DNA of 26,300 nucleotides. Source: an uncultured Selenomonas sp. (GTDB lineage Bacteria; Bacillota; Negativicutes; Selenomonadales; Selenomonadaceae). The number at the start of each line of letters is the position of its first letter. Within the stretch, counting starts at the first letter, position 1. The notes below the pieces were generated by a model, which did not search any database, was not told where the DNA came from, and was given only the letters and a program-made list of their open reading frames with translations. Position numbers and translations under genes: made by a program. The stretch is taken from contig USAK01000027.1 of assembly GCA_900552565.1 (NCBI GenBank), positions 1 through 26,300 of the forward strand, given 5' to 3'. Below are positions 26,237 to 26,300 of this stretch, piece by piece.

Positions 26237-26260
26237 AAAAAAGCTCCGCCACAGCGGAGC
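26237..26260 (-). terminator. Intrinsic terminator of the rRNA operon
   Basis: On the minus strand GCTCCGC (26260-26254) pairs with GCGGAGC (26249-26243) around a 4-base loop, followed by T6 (26242-26237). It lies about 10 bases after the 5S 3' end. Confidence 0.93.
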
Positions 26261-26269
26261 CCTTGCTTA

Positions 26270-26300
26270 ACCGGCAACTTCCTATCCTCCCAGCCCGTCT
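26270..26300 (-). rRNA. rrf: 5S ribosomal RNA, 3' end only
   Basis: The minus strand reads CTGGGAGGATAGGAAGTTGC, close to the 3' end of bacterial 5S rRNA (compare the E. coli end ...GCGAGAGTAGGGAACTGCC). The gene runs off the right edge, so only about 30 bases are present. The remaining rRNA operon must lie to the right. The terminator follows directly. Confidence 0.85.

Overview
The window reads as a stretch of chromosome from a moderately GC-rich, diderm Firmicute of the class Negativicutes (Selenomonas/Mitsuokella-like). This is inferred from the mix of Firmicute-type genes (YycJ-type hydrolase, RlmH, PASTA-bearing PBP, XpaC/TelA pair, Crp/Fnr regulator) with a GT9 heptosyltransferase-type LPS gene, sucCD, and a CobT of the kind known from Sporomusa. 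The genus cannot be fixed from the sequence alone. Most of the window is ordinary housekeeping sequence, densely coded, with clear intrinsic terminators.

Layout. 1-100: a hairpin next to the window edge, possibly an IS200/IS605-type end. 100-3363 (-): SNF2 helicase with a SWIM zinc finger. 3532-4611 (+): GT9 glycosyltransferase, converging on 4678-6657 (-): PBP with PASTA domain, through a long bidirectional terminator. 6701-8985 (-): xpaC-TM2 gene and telA gene, tightly coupled. 9160-11527 (-): yycJ-like, htrA, rlmH. 11699-13903 (+): tex, overlapping by 4 bp a double-length cobT homologue (13900-15993, +). 16072-16632 (-): HD-domain protein. 16633-16931: non-coding, with a cluster of DnaA boxes. 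16932-about 17861 (+): decayed secreted beta-helix/adhesin-like gene. 17927-22298 (-): galM, GldA-type dehydrogenase, sucC, sucD, probably one operon with a good promoter. 22527-22799 (+): small uncharacterised protein. 22861-24842 (-): purine permease followed by a HAD phosphatase whose TTG start sits in the permease terminator. 25031-25681 (+): Crp/Fnr regulator. 25725-26156 (-): MscL with zinc ribbon. 26237-26300 (-): terminator and 3' end of a 5S rRNA, so an rRNA operon lies beyond the right edge and is transcribed into this window.

The most interesting locus is the 697-residue CobT homologue. It contains two CobT-like halves joined by an acidic linker. The first half keeps the catalytic glutamate (E329), the ADHG and the GExGxxNTT motifs, but has lost the KPPGS part of the N-terminal KPPGSLGxLE segment. 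The second half keeps that segment (LTKPxxSLGxLE) but has lost the catalytic motifs. This looks like a covalently fused version of the ArsA/ArsB heterodimer of Sporomusa ovata, which activates phenolic bases for cobamides. Three base-pocket positions (Y89, M97, M187, corresponding to Salmonella S80, Q88, L175) point to phenol/p-cresol rather than benzimidazole. Other points worth a second look are the DnaA-box cluster away from dnaA, the frameshifted adhesin gene, the HAD start inside a terminator, and symmetric elements at the crp-like and galM promoters.
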